Shown piece by piece: positions 30,930 to 39,383 of a stretch of DNA of 54,034 bases. This DNA comes from Frankiaceae bacterium (GTDB lineage Bacteria > Actinomycetota > Actinomycetes > BP-191): positions 1-54,034 of the forward strand of contig JAVEEC010000069.1 in assembly GCA_030840645.1 (NCBI GenBank), in the 5' to 3' direction. Position 1 is the first letter of the stretch, and every line of letters begins with the position of its first letter. The notes under the pieces were generated by a model. The model had not been told where the DNA came from. It did not search any database and saw only the letters and a program-made list of their open reading frames with translations. Position numbers and translations under genes: made by a program.

Positions 30930-32683
30930 GGCTCGACCGCCTCCTTGGGGAGCGGCAGGGCCACCGCGAACGCCGATCCTGCCGGAGTGTTCGGCTCATA
31001 CCAAGCGTCGCCGCCCGCGGCGCGCGCCAAACCTCGCACGATCGACAGGCCCAGCCCGGTGCCCTGCGTCGCCTTGCTGGTCTTGCGGTCGGCGCGGGCG
31101 AACTTCTCGAACAGCCGCGGCCGCAGCTCCGCGTCGATGCCGACGCCGCCGTCGAGGACCGTGATCACGGCCCGGGCGTTCCGTGCGCGTGCCGCGACGC
31201 TGACCGGTGGCGAGCCGTAGACGAACGCGTTCTTGACGTAGTTGGCGAGGATGCGGGTGAAGTGCTGCGGGTCCACGTACGCGCGGAGGCCGGGCTCGAC
31301 GTCGACCTCGACGGTGGCGTACTCGGCGCCGAGGTCGCCGATGATCTCCGCAACGGCGGCGCCGACGTCGACGACGGCGGGCTGCGTATGGATCGCGTCG
31401 GCCTCGATCTGCGAGACGGTCAGCAGGTCCTCGATCAGCCGGGCGAGGTGCGCGCCCTGACGGCCGATCGCGTCGACCATGTCCTGCTTCTGCGCGTCGT
31501 TGATCTCTTCCCACCGGCTCTGCAGCAACGATGCGTAGCCGGTCACGACAGCGGTCGGCGTCCGCAGGTCGTGCGACGCGATCGCGACGAAGTCGCGCAT
31601 GGTCTCGGTGTTGTGGCGTTCCCGCTCGAACAGCGCCGCGCGGCTGAGCGCGAGGTCGGTCAGCACGCCCAGCGCGAGCAGCGTCCGGGACTCCTCGCGG
31701 CCGAAGAACGGCGTGAACGGCGTCGTCAGCACGGTCAGCCACCCGACACCCAGCGGGACCCAGAGCGTGCTGCCGCTCGCGACGACGACGTCCGAGTGGT
31801 CCCGCGCCACGGCCTGGGCCCGCAGCGCCGCGCACTGCGCCTCGTCGAGGGCGTACGCGCCGACGAGGGAGCCGTCCGTCGCCACGATCGCCGCGCCGCG
31901 CCCGCCGATCAGCCGCGTCACGCGCGGCAGCAGGCTCTCCGCGACGTCGGCGGGTTCGAGCGCCTTCATCAGCCCGATCTCGGCGTCGCGCAACGCCTGC
32001 TCGTCGCGGCGGCGCCAGTACGTCAGGATCGCCGCGGGCGGCGCGAACCCGAGCAGGAACAACGGCGCGCTCAGCAGCACCAGCGCCTGCGTCACGATCT
32101 GAATCGGCTGGACCTCGGTACCCGGGTTGCTCGTCCCGCTGATGAGCAGCGCGAGCGCGACGCCGACCGAGCCGAGGGCGAGCGTCCGCATCCGCCGCCG
32201 GGCCACCGTCGGCTGCCCGCTGCCGGCCAGCCACAGGCGGAACGCCACGAGCGCGCTGAGGACGGTCCAGTGCAGTAGCAGCGCGGCGACGTAGACCGTG
32301 AACCCCGGCGTCCGCGGCTCGCCGGGCGCCGGGATCTCGGGGAGCACCAGCGACCAGCCGGAGACGACCGCGGTCGCGACGGCGGCCGTGCGCGAGACCC
32401 AGCGCGGCGGCGGGTCGAACGTCGCCATGAACCGGAACAGGAAGTAGGGGAAGAGCACGAGCACCGCGAGCAGTACCCGCGTCGCGCCGGCGACCCAGGC
32501 GACGTGCGGCGTGGCGGGCAGGAACCGCCCGACGACGGCGACCGCACCGAGCAGCCCGAACGTCGCCGCCAGCCAGCCCTGCGCCGCGTCGCGGCGGACG
32601 TACCAGAGCCGCAGCGCGAGCACCCCGAGGCCGCCGAGGACGACGAGCTGGACGTCCCTGAGCACCTCGAACACGCCGCGCAC
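30926..32683 (-). CDS. Membrane sensor histidine kinase, 585 aa
   Basis: A GTG start with AGGA upstream. The N-terminal 220 residues hold about seven hydrophobic helices (e.g. LVVLGGLGVLALRLW, VLLAVLVLFPYFLF, ALVLLSAPLFLLGFA), like a 7TM-type sensor. A GAF-like region follows (240-345). The phosphorylated His371 lies in AIASHDLRTPTAVVTGY. ATPase boxes are present: ILANYVKNAFVYG, LDGGVGIDAE, GTGLGLSIVRGLA. Signal unknown. Operon with the 126-aa receiver. Alternative start at GTG 32674. Confidence 0.88.
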   Translation of the reverse strand: MRGVFEVLRDVQLVVLGGLGVLALRLWYVRRDAAQGWLAATFGLLGAVAVVGRFLPATPHVAWVAGATRVLLAVLVLFPYFLFRFMATFDPPPRWVSRTAAVATAVVSGWSLVLPEIPAPGEPRTPGFTVYVAALLLHWTVLSALVAFRLWLAGSGQPTVARRRMRTLALGSVGVALALLISGTSNPGTEVQPIQIVTQALVLLSAPLFLLGFAPPAAILTYWRRRDEQALRDAEIGLMKALEPADVAESLLPRVTRLIGGRGAAIVATDGSLVGAYALDEAQCAALRAQAVARDHSDVVVASGSTLWVPLGVGWLTVLTTPFTPFFGREESRTLLALGVLTDLALSRAALFERERHNTETMRDFVAIASHDLRTPTAVVTGYASLLQSRWEEINDAQKQDMVDAIGRQGAHLARLIEDLLTVSQIEADAIHTQPAVVDVGAAVAEIIGDLGAEYATVEVDVEPGLRAYVDPQHFTRILANYVKNAFVYGSPPVSVAARARNARAVITVLDGGVGIDAELRPRLFEKFARADRKTSKATQGTGLGLSIVRGLARAAGGDAWYEPNTPAGSAFAVALPLPKEAVEP

Positions 32684-32888
32684 TCGGGCATCCTGTCAGT
32701 TTCCGGGCGGCGACGGAGGCGGATCGGCCAGCGACCCGCGGAGGCGGTCCGGGACGGCGACGTTCACTCGTTCGGGTGCACGGGGGCGGGTACGAAGTCA
32801 CGTCTTTCGGACAACATGGACATGACACTCAAGCGGGCGGCCCGGCGGCGTCGAGAACTAACCGATGCCCCCCGCCCCCGGAGGTCCG

Positions 32889-33710
32889 ATGAACGCCAGG
32901 CTGGCCAGAACGTCGTTGCTCCTCGCGGTGCTGGCGGGCACGCTCCTAGGGGTCTCGGCGGGGGCCGCGCCGGCCGTCTCGGTGCCCGCCGCCAAGGGAG
33001 CGCCGCACTACGACGCGGCGAGCACCGCGCAGCTCTACACGCTGGTCAACGCCCACCGGACCGCGAAGGGCCTGCGCACCCTGACGGTGCACAAGGGGCT
33101 GGCCGACATCGCGCGGAACTGGTCGCTGTACATGGCCACGAACGACGTCTTCAAGCACAACGACGCGCTGTTCACGAAGGCGTCGCACCGGGCGCTCGGC
33201 ATGGCGACGCTCGGCGAGAACATCGCGTACAACGGCTCCGTCGAGGGCGCGCACGCGGCGCTGCTGAACAGCCCGCACCACCTGTACAACATCGAGCTGC
33301 CCGCGTTCGCCGTGGCCGGCTTCGCCGTCGTGGTCGACGACGCCGGCCGTTACTGGGTCACCGAGGACTTCGGCAGCGCGCCGCGCTCGGCCGCGCCGGC
33401 TCGTACCGTCGCGAAGCCGAAGGCGAAGCCGGTCCGCCACGTCACGCGGACCGCCACGCCGGTGCGGAGCGCGCCGAAGGCGGCGCCGAAGCGCGTTGCC
33501 GTCCCGGCGAAGGCAGCCAAGGCCGCGACGGGCGCCGTCAAGGCGGTGCCCGCGTTCCAGGCGGTCCCCCGCCCGGCGCCGCGCGCCGACGCGCCCGCCG
33601 TGACCGCCACCACGGCGACCACGCACACGGACGCCCACGGCGCGCTCTCCTGGTTCGCGGCGATCCTGTTCGCCATCGTCGTCGTGTCCTTTGCCAGAAT
33701 GCGGGCGTGA
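32889..33710 (+). CDS. Exported CAP/SCP-domain protein with C-terminal membrane helix, 273 aa
   Basis: ATG 32889 follows GGAGG at the right distance. The signal peptide (ARTSLLLAVLAGTLLGVSAGA) is followed by a CAP domain (residues 45-160: LYTLVNAHRTAKGLR, FKHNDALF, GENIAY, HHLYNI, RYWVTEDFG), similar to bacterial YkwD-type proteins. A long Ala/Lys/Pro/Arg-rich basic linker (165-245) leads to a membrane helix (ALSWFAAILFAIVVVSFA). The linker probably spans the wall so the CAP domain sits outside. The stop overlaps the GTG of the next gene. The 205 bases upstream (32684-32888) contain no gene I can support. Confidence 0.85.
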   Translation: MNARLARTSLLLAVLAGTLLGVSAGAAPAVSVPAAKGAPHYDAASTAQLYTLVNAHRTAKGLRTLTVHKGLADIARNWSLYMATNDVFKHNDALFTKASHRALGMATLGENIAYNGSVEGAHAALLNSPHHLYNIELPAFAVAGFAVVVDDAGRYWVTEDFGSAPRSAAPARTVAKPKAKPVRHVTRTATPVRSAPKAAPKRVAVPAKAAKAATGAVKAVPAFQAVPRPAPRADAPAVTATTATTHTDAHGALSWFAAILFAIVVVSFARMRA

Positions 33711-34146
33711 CGGAGGAACGCGCGCTCGCCGGGCTCGACACCCTCGGGGTGCCGTACCGCGTCGTCCGGCACGGACCCGTTCGCAGCCTCGCGGAGGCCG
33801 GGTCAAGATCCTCGTTGTCCGCCGGGGCGACGGAGACTTCGTGTTCGTCCTCGTGCCGGGCGACCGGACCGTCTCCTGGCCGAAGCTGCGGGCGCTGCTC
33901 GGGGTGAGCCGGCTCTCGCTGCCGGACGCCGAGGTGGCCCGCGCGGCGACCGGGTACGAGCGTGGCACCATCACGCCGTTCGGGTCGCTGACGGCGTGGC
34001 CGGTCGTCGTCGGCGAACGCGTCACCGGCGAGGTCACCCTCGGCGCCGGGGCGCACGGCGTCGCCGTCGCGGTGGACGCGGCCGCCGCCGCGACCGCTCT
34101 CGGCGCGACGGTCGCGGACGTCTCCGAGGCCGAGCCGGCGGGCTGA
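33707..34146 (+). pseudogene. Broken YbaK/ProX aminoacyl-tRNA deacylase gene
   Basis: It starts GTG 33707 in a GTGA overlap with the CAP gene: MTEERALAGLDTLGVPYRVVRHGPVRSLAEA. Near 33800 the sense jumps to another frame that reads VKILVVRRGDGDFVFVLVPGDRTVSWPKLRALLG, then GYERGTITPFGS, which are YbaK family motifs. Roughly ten residues normally present between SLAEA and the VKTLVVR strand are missing. An out-of-frame deletion, not a single base slip, is therefore likely. Intact homologues hydrolyse mischarged tRNA (Cys- or Ala-tRNA-Pro). Here the product should be lost. Confidence 0.75.
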
Positions 34147-34271
34147 CGCGGGCGGTTCCTGTCACACCCCCTTGCCAGAGTGCGGCCGGTACACGCCAAC
34201 GGCACGGGTCGGCCGCATCGGAGTACGTGTCAGAGAGGCACGACACGGCTCTGTGCGCCAAGTTCGATGGG

Positions 34272-35246
34272 ATGGAATTCTTGCTGCACGTCGCCGGGAT
34301 CGAGCCGCTCGAGGAGCGGCTGTATCGAGCGCTGCTCGCCACCTCTCCGCTCTCCCTCGACGGGATCGCCGAGTCCGTCGGCGCGCCGGTCGCGGTCCTG
34401 CGCGGCCCGCTCGACCGCCTCCAGAGCATCGGGTTCGTGACGGCGCTCTCGGACGAGTCCGACCAGTTCGTGCCGGTGCCCCCCGACCTGGCGTTGCACC
34501 TCGTCGTCAGCCAGGAGGAGCTCAAGCTGCGCCAGCGCCTCGACGAGCTGAGCCGGCTGCGCGGCTCGGCGCCGCGGCTCTCACGCCAGCTGGTCGGTGA
34601 CGTCCGGGAGACGCGCGAGGACGTCGTCCACCTGGTCGAGGGCGCGCCGCTCGTCCGGCAGAAGATGGCCGACGTCGCGCTGCTCGCGCGGACCCAGGTC
34701 CGCCGGCTCGAGCCGCTCCCGCTGATGGACGAGGAGCTGGACACGCAGACCGACGTCGTCCAGCGGGCGATCTACGAGCGCGGCGCGCTCGACGACCCGG
34801 CCCTGCTCGACCTGGTCCAGCGCCGCCAGCTCCGCGGCGAGGACGTCCGGCTGCTCCCCCACCCGCCCGCGCGCATCGTGCTGGCGGACGACGACCTGGC
34901 GTTCGTCGGGCTCGAGGGCGAGGGCAACGACCGCGTCCGGGGCGTGCTCGTTCACCCGTCGCCGTTGCTGACCGCGGTGGTGACGCTGGTCGAGCTGCTC
35001 TGGGAGCGCGCCATCCCGCTCGACGCGGGCGGGGTCACCGGGCGCGAGGACGCGTGGCGGATCAGCGACGACGACGCGGCGCTGCTGCGGCTGCTCGCCG
35101 CCGGGCTGAAGGACCAGGCCATCGCGCGGCACCTCGGCATCGGTCTGCGGACGGTTGTGAGACGCATCGGCAACCTGTCGCGGACACTCGACGCGGAGAC
35201 GCGGTTCCAGGCCGGTCTGCAGGCCGCCCGCCGCGGACTGCTCTAG
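34272..35246 (+). CDS. TrmB/LuxR-like transcriptional regulator, 324 aa
   Basis: I start at ATG 34272 (MEFLLHVAGIEPLEER), because residues from here fit a TrmB-type winged helix (RALLATSPLSLDGIAESVGAPVAVLRGPLDRLQSIGFV). GTG 34227 is the alternative; neither has a good ribosome site, so leaderless translation is possible. Residues 90-140 form a long helix, probably for dimerisation. The C-terminal LuxR HTH (RLLAAGLKDQAIARHLGIG) matches the regulator at 2861-3574 closely. Such combinations are common in actinobacteria. Signal and targets unknown. Confidence 0.82.
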   Translation: MEFLLHVAGIEPLEERLYRALLATSPLSLDGIAESVGAPVAVLRGPLDRLQSIGFVTALSDESDQFVPVPPDLALHLVVSQEELKLRQRLDELSRLRGSAPRLSRQLVGDVRETREDVVHLVEGAPLVRQKMADVALLARTQVRRLEPLPLMDEELDTQTDVVQRAIYERGALDDPALLDLVQRRQLRGEDVRLLPHPPARIVLADDDLAFVGLEGEGNDRVRGVLVHPSPLLTAVVTLVELLWERAIPLDAGGVTGREDAWRISDDDAALLRLLAAGLKDQAIARHLGIGLRTVVRRIGNLSRTLDAETRFQAGLQAARRGLL

Positions 35247-35318
35247 GAGGATTCGGCGAGTCTTCTGGTCGGGCGGGGGCCGAGCGGCACCGTGTCGCAG
35301 GTCCCTACCAGAGGCCGC

Positions 35319-36020
35319 TCAGCCGTCGGCGGCGCGGACCGCGGCGTACCACGGCCGCAGCTCGCCGTCGCGGACGAGGAACGCGCGGTCGAAGTCCGCC
35401 GGGTCCACGACCGGTGCGGCCTCCGGTACGACGTCCGCGAGCACCGTGCTCGTCCCGTCGGCGCTCGCCGCGGCGCGCAGCGCGGCGACGATCTCGGCGT
35501 ACGCCGCCCGCCCGACGTACGGCGCCAGCCCGTCGACGAGCAGCAGCCGTCGGGCCCGTGCCAGGCCGACGGCGACGACCAGCGTGGCGGCCAGCTCGGG
35601 GCCGAGCGCCGCGCCGTGGACCCCCGACACCGCCGCGAGGCTCGGGAACCAGCCCAGCACGGCCTCGCACCGGGCGACCCGCGCGGCCGCACCGCCGCGG
35701 CCACAGCCGGGTGCGGCGGCGGCGCCGGCGGTGACGTTCTCGCGGACGGTGAGGTCGCCGTACGGCGCCCGCTCGGTCGGCAGCAGCACGACGCCGAGCC
35801 GGCGGACGACCGGCCAGCCGCGGCCGGTGACGTCCTCCCCCTCGATCCGCACCACGCCCGAGGCGGGCGCGATCAGCCCGGCCGCCGTCCGCAGCAGGGC
35901 CGAGCCGCCGCCGTCGCCGAGCAGGCCGACGACCTCTCCGGCGGTGACGTACAGGTCGACGCCACGCAACGCCGCGCCCCTCGTCCGCACCGACAGGTCA
36001 CGCACCTCGAACACACTCAT
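35319..36020 (-). CDS. Degenerate ABC-transporter ATPase-like protein, 233 aa
   Basis: ATG 36020 has GGGAG seven bases upstream. Overall order and length match branched-chain amino acid transporter ATPases (LivF-like): FEVRDLSVRTRGAALRGVDL, then GEVVGLLGDGGGS, LIAPASGVVRIEGEDVTG, LPTERAPYGDLTVREN. The Walker A Lys is absent (GLLGDGGGSALL at 32-43), LSGGE is VSGVH (131-135), and Walker B ends LLLVDG in place of DE. ATP hydrolysis is therefore doubtful. No permease or binding protein gene is nearby. It may be a regulatory relic or a decaying gene kept in frame. Confidence 0.75.
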   Translation of the reverse strand: MSVFEVRDLSVRTRGAALRGVDLYVTAGEVVGLLGDGGGSALLRTAAGLIAPASGVVRIEGEDVTGRGWPVVRRLGVVLLPTERAPYGDLTVRENVTAGAAAAPGCGRGGAAARVARCEAVLGWFPSLAAVSGVHGAALGPELAATLVVAVGLARARRLLLVDGLAPYVGRAAYAEIVAALRAAASADGTSTVLADVVPEAAPVVDPADFDRAFLVRDGELRPWYAAVRAADG

Positions 36021-36168
36021 CCGCCGTCTCCCCCGGCTGGCGTTCGCCACCCGTCGCGTGCAGTACGCGTGGCGGGCCGTCTTGTTACACCCCGCGGCCC
36101 GATTCGGCAGGCAGGAGCGGCCGCGTACACGGCGAACGCTCAGGTAGACCCCTACGGAGGAAGCCCTC

Positions 36169-36621
36169 ATGAACGTCCGCCTGCTCGCCACCGTCTGCGC
36201 CGCCGGCGCGCTCGCCGCGGCGGCCGCCCCGGCCAACGCCGCCGCGCCCAAGACAATCAAGAAGTCCTACGCGCTGTCCCTGCCGGTGCCCTACCCGGCG
36301 ACCGAGGACGTCCCGAACCAGTACGGCTGCAACAACGGGCCCGAGGGGCAGACCAAGAACACCACCTCGGTGACGTTCCCCTCGGCGGGCACGCTGGTCG
36401 TCACCGTCGACTTCACCGGCGACTGGGACCTCTACCTCCTCGACTCGAAGGGCGCGATGGTCGGCAGGTCGGAGGGCGACTCCACCGGCGCGCCGAAGGC
36501 CGCCCAGGAGAAGATCACGTACAAGAAGATCAAGAAGAGCACGAAGTACGCGATCCTCGCCTGCAACTGGCTCGGCGAGAAGGACGCGACGGTCAAGTAC
36601 ACGTTCACCTACGCGAAGTAA
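36169..36621 (+). CDS. Exported PPC-like domain protein, 150 aa
   Basis: ATG with GGAGGAA upstream. The signal peptide (LLATVCAAGALAAAAAPANA) is followed by a single beta domain. It has PSAGTLVVTVDFTGDWDLYLLDSKGAMVGRS, the pattern of the bacterial pre-peptidase C-terminal (PPC) domain, and TKYAILACNW. Two Cys may pair. It stands alone and is not fused to a peptidase. Probably secreted; may bind a surface or help other exported enzymes. A terminator follows. Confidence 0.75.
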   Translation: MNVRLLATVCAAGALAAAAAPANAAAPKTIKKSYALSLPVPYPATEDVPNQYGCNNGPEGQTKNTTSVTFPSAGTLVVTVDFTGDWDLYLLDSKGAMVGRSEGDSTGAPKAAQEKITYKKIKKSTKYAILACNWLGEKDATVKYTFTYAK

Positions 36622-36629
36622 CGCGTAAC

Positions 36630-36646
36630 GCCCTCGCGCCGAGGGC
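36630..36646 (+). terminator. Short terminator hairpin
   Basis: GCCCTC-GCGCC-GAGGGC sits nine bases after the stop at 36621 and just ahead of the oxidoreductase start at 36658. Confidence 0.55.
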
Positions 36647-36657
36647 AGGTACCCGGC

Positions 36658-38001
36658 ATGGAGACGCTCGACGTCGTCGTGCTCGGTGGCGGGTCGGCGG
36701 GTGAGGCCGTCGCCAGGACGCTCGCCGAGGCGGGGCGCTCGGTCCTCGTCGCCGAGCCCGGCCTGGTCGGCGGGTCCTGCGCGCACGTCGCCTGCATGCC
36801 GTCCAAGTCCCTGCTGCGCTCGGCGGCGGTCCGCCGCCTGGTGATCCGCGTGCCGGAGCTCGGCGCCGCGTCCGTGCGGCCGGATCTCGACCCCGACGGC
36901 GCCGCCTGGGCGGTCGCGGTCGCCCGCCGCGACGAGGTCGCCGAGCACCGCGACGACTCCGGCACGGCGAACGCGCTGGAGAAGGCCGGCGTCCGGCTGG
37001 TTCGCGCCCGCGGCCGGGTCACCGAGCCGGGGGTGGTGCTCGCCGACGGGACGCCGTACGGCTACCGCGACCTGGTGCTCGCGACCGGGAGCTCGCCGGC
37101 CCGCCCGCCCGTCGACGGGCTGGACGGCGTCGCGACGTGGACCAGCGACGAGGCGCTCTCCTCCGCCGAACGCCCCGCCGCTCTCGCGATCCTGGGCGGC
37201 GGCCCGGTCGGGTGCGAGCTGGCCCAGGCGTACAGCGCGTTCGGCGTCGCCGTCACCCTCATCGAGGCGGCCGACCGGCTGCTCGCGAACGAGGCCGACC
37301 TCGTCGGCGACCTGGTCGCGGCGACGCTGCGCGGCAACGGCGTCGACGTCCGGGCCGGCGTCACCGCGGACCGCGCCGAGGCCCGCGACGGGCGGGCCGT
37401 GCTGGCGCTCGGCGATGGCGGCGAGGTCGTCGCGGACCGGGTGCTGCTCGCGACCGGCCGCCGGCCGAACACCCGCGACATCGGTCTCGACGCGTTCGGC
37501 ATCGACACGGTCCGCGTCGACTCCCGGTGCGCCGTCGAGGGCGCGGAGCACGTGTGGGCCGCGGGCGACGTCACGGAGGTGGCGCCGTTCACGCACACCG
37601 CCGCGTACCAGGCGTGGGTCGTCGCCGGGAACCTGCTCGGCGAGCCGCGGTACGCCGACTACTCCGCCATCCCGCGCGTCGTCTACACGGACCCGGCGGT
37701 GGCCTGCGTCGGCACCGACGACGGCGACCTCAGCGCCGAGGTCGACCTCGCCGAGATCGCCCGCGCGCAGGCCGAGGGCAGCGACGCCGGCCGGCTCCGG
37801 CTGGTCGCCGACCGGCGCAGCGGCCTGCTCACCGGGGCCTCGATCGTCGGGCCGCACGCCGACGAGATGCTGGCGTTCGCGACGCTCGCGATCCGCGCGC
37901 GGGTGCCGTTGCGGCTGCTGGCCGAGGTCGTGCAGCCGTTCCCGACGTTCTGCGAGGCGTACCAGACCGCACTGCGCGACCTGGTCGAGCGGCTCGGATG
38001 A
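36658..38001 (+). CDS. Pyridine nucleotide-disulfide oxidoreductase (class I), 447 aa
   Basis: An N-terminal FAD motif (VVLGGGSAGEAVARTLAEAG) is followed by the redox-active disulfide GGSCAHVACMPSKSLL. The NAD(P) motif (LGGGPVGCELAQAYSAFG) and the second FAD motif (VWAAGDVTEVAPFTHTA) then appear in order. The C-terminal dimer domain ends with QPFPTFCEAYQTAL in place of the usual H-P-H-P-T motif. The His-Glu base pair of lipoamide dehydrogenase is therefore altered (Gln for the first His). It resembles mercuric reductase or mycothione-reductase-like enzymes; substrate open. The stop overlaps the ATG of the SDR gene. Confidence 0.85.
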   Translation: METLDVVVLGGGSAGEAVARTLAEAGRSVLVAEPGLVGGSCAHVACMPSKSLLRSAAVRRLVIRVPELGAASVRPDLDPDGAAWAVAVARRDEVAEHRDDSGTANALEKAGVRLVRARGRVTEPGVVLADGTPYGYRDLVLATGSSPARPPVDGLDGVATWTSDEALSSAERPAALAILGGGPVGCELAQAYSAFGVAVTLIEAADRLLANEADLVGDLVAATLRGNGVDVRAGVTADRAEARDGRAVLALGDGGEVVADRVLLATGRRPNTRDIGLDAFGIDTVRVDSRCAVEGAEHVWAAGDVTEVAPFTHTAAYQAWVVAGNLLGEPRYADYSAIPRVVYTDPAVACVGTDDGDLSAEVDLAEIARAQAEGSDAGRLRLVADRRSGLLTGASIVGPHADEMLAFATLAIRARVPLRLLAEVVQPFPTFCEAYQTALRDLVERLG

Positions 38002-38738
38002 CCCGGGTCGCCCTGGTCACCGGCGCGGGCACCGGCATCGGTGCCGCGATCGCGCTGCGCCTCGCGCGGGACGGCTTCGCCGTCGGCGTCAACGCGCGGA
38101 CGGCGGACGACGCGCGCCCGACCGTCCAGGCGGCCGAGGCGGCGGGCGGCCGCGCGGTGGCGCTGCCCGGCGACGTCAGCGACGAGGACGACGTGCGGCG
38201 GCTGGTCGCCGAGTGCGTCGACCGGCTCGGCGGCCTCGACGTCGCTGTGAACAACGCCGCCGTGCAGGAGGAGGCGCCGTTCCTCGACCTGACGCTGGAG
38301 GCGTGGCGGCGCCAGCTCGACACCGACCTGACCGGCGTCTTCCTCGTCTCCCGCGAGGCCGCGCGGCAGATGGCCGCGCGCGGCGGTGGCGTCATCGTCA
38401 GCATCTCCAGCGTGCACGAGCACCGGCCCTGGCCTGGCAAGGCGGCGTACTGCACGGCGAAGGCCGGCGTCGGCATGCTCACCGCGTGCATCGGTCGCGA
38501 GCTGGCGCCGTACGGCATCCGCGCCGTCGCGGTGGCTCCCGGCGCGATCGCGACCGAGTCGAACCGCCGGCCGGACGACGACCCCGAGCTGCGGGCGCAG
38601 GTCCCGGCGCGCCGGATGGGCCGGCCCGAGGAGGTCGCGGCGCTGGTCGCCTGGCTCGCGGACGAGGATGCGGCGTACGTCACCGCGACGAGGATCGTGA
38701 TGGACGGCGGGTGGGAGGCGTACGGGCCGGCGGTCTGA
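37998..38738 (+). CDS. Short-chain dehydrogenase/reductase, 246 aa
   Basis: A classical SDR: TGAGTGIGAAIA cofactor motif (residues 8-19), NNAAV, catalytic Ser in ISSV, then Tyr-x3-Lys (YCTAKAG). The ending MDGGWEAYGPAV is like glucose 1-dehydrogenase or 3-oxoacyl-ACP reductase types. NADP or NAD preference is unclear. ATGA overlap with the disulfide oxidoreductase gene (37998-38001) shows translational coupling, so the two may act in one redox pathway. Confidence 0.88.
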   Translation: MTRVALVTGAGTGIGAAIALRLARDGFAVGVNARTADDARPTVQAAEAAGGRAVALPGDVSDEDDVRRLVAECVDRLGGLDVAVNNAAVQEEAPFLDLTLEAWRRQLDTDLTGVFLVSREAARQMAARGGGVIVSISSVHEHRPWPGKAAYCTAKAGVGMLTACIGRELAPYGIRAVAVAPGAIATESNRRPDDDPELRAQVPARRMGRPEEVAALVAWLADEDAAYVTATRIVMDGGWEAYGPAV

Positions 38739-38741
38739 GCG

Positions 38742-39227
38742 CTACCGCGCGCCGGCCAGCGCATCGAGGCGGGCGACCTGCCACGAGACCGGGGCGCGGC
38801 CGGTCTGCACCTGCTCCAGCAGCTCGCGGGCGTACCAGGCGCGGTACGCCGTGACCTCGGGGTCCGCCGGGAGCGTCAGCAGCTGCTCGTCGCGGCTCAT
38901 CGCGTCGAAGCGCCGGAGCAGCTCCTCCCACATCCGCGCGCCCTCCGCGGCGGCCGCGTCGGCCTGGACGTCGACGGTCACCGACTCCCGCCCCTCGCTC
39001 AACGCCAGCGTGACGGCCTCCGCGAGGTGCTGGCGTACGGCGGCCGGTCGGTGCGCGTACGCGTCCGCGCTCGAGAGCATCTCGCTGAACAGGTGCCCGA
39101 CCTCGAGGTCGGAGCGCCCGGCGGCCATCAGGGCGACCTCGCGGAGCAGGTCGTTGGTGTGCTGCTCGGCGGCGCAGAACAGCGCGACAGGAACGTCGAC
39201 CAGCCGTACGCGCATGACGGGCTGCAC
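38742..39227 (-). CDS. Conserved-looking helical protein of unknown function, 161 aa
   Basis: GTG 39227 has GGGGAGG six bases upstream and is preferred over ATG 39215, which lacks a site. The product (MQPVMRVRLVDVPVALFCAAEQHTNDLL...) is acidic and mostly helical, without signal peptide or membrane segment. It contains LRRFDAMSRDEQLLTLPADPEVTAYRAWY. Similar openings occur in actinobacterial proteins near signalling genes, but I cannot assign a domain. It converges with the SDR gene with a three-base gap. Confidence 0.7.
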   Translation of the reverse strand: MQPVMRVRLVDVPVALFCAAEQHTNDLLREVALMAAGRSDLEVGHLFSEMLSSADAYAHRPAAVRQHLAEAVTLALSEGRESVTVDVQADAAAAEGARMWEELLRRFDAMSRDEQLLTLPADPEVTAYRAWYARELLEQVQTGRAPVSWQVARLDALAGAR

Positions 39228-39301
39228 GAAATACCTCCCCTTCCCGGGACGCGGCCTACCCAACGGCCCCCGGGGCCGAAACCTGGGACGATGCCGGGAC
39301 G

Positions 39302-39383
39302 GCGAGAGTGGCGGAACTGGCAGACGCGCCGGGCTTAGGACCCGGTGCCCTCGGGCGTAGGGGTTCGACTCCCCTCTCTCGCA
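39302..39383 (+). tRNA. tRNA-Leu (anticodon UAG)
   Basis: Acceptor GCGAGAG pairs with CTCTCGC. The anticodon arm is CCGGG-CTTAGGA-CCCGG with anticodon TAG. A long class II variable arm (TGCCCTCGGGCGTA) and the T arm GGGGTTCGACTCCCC follow. CCA is not encoded (ACCG follows). It overlaps the 3' end of the rdgB reading frame on the other strand. Confidence 0.93.
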
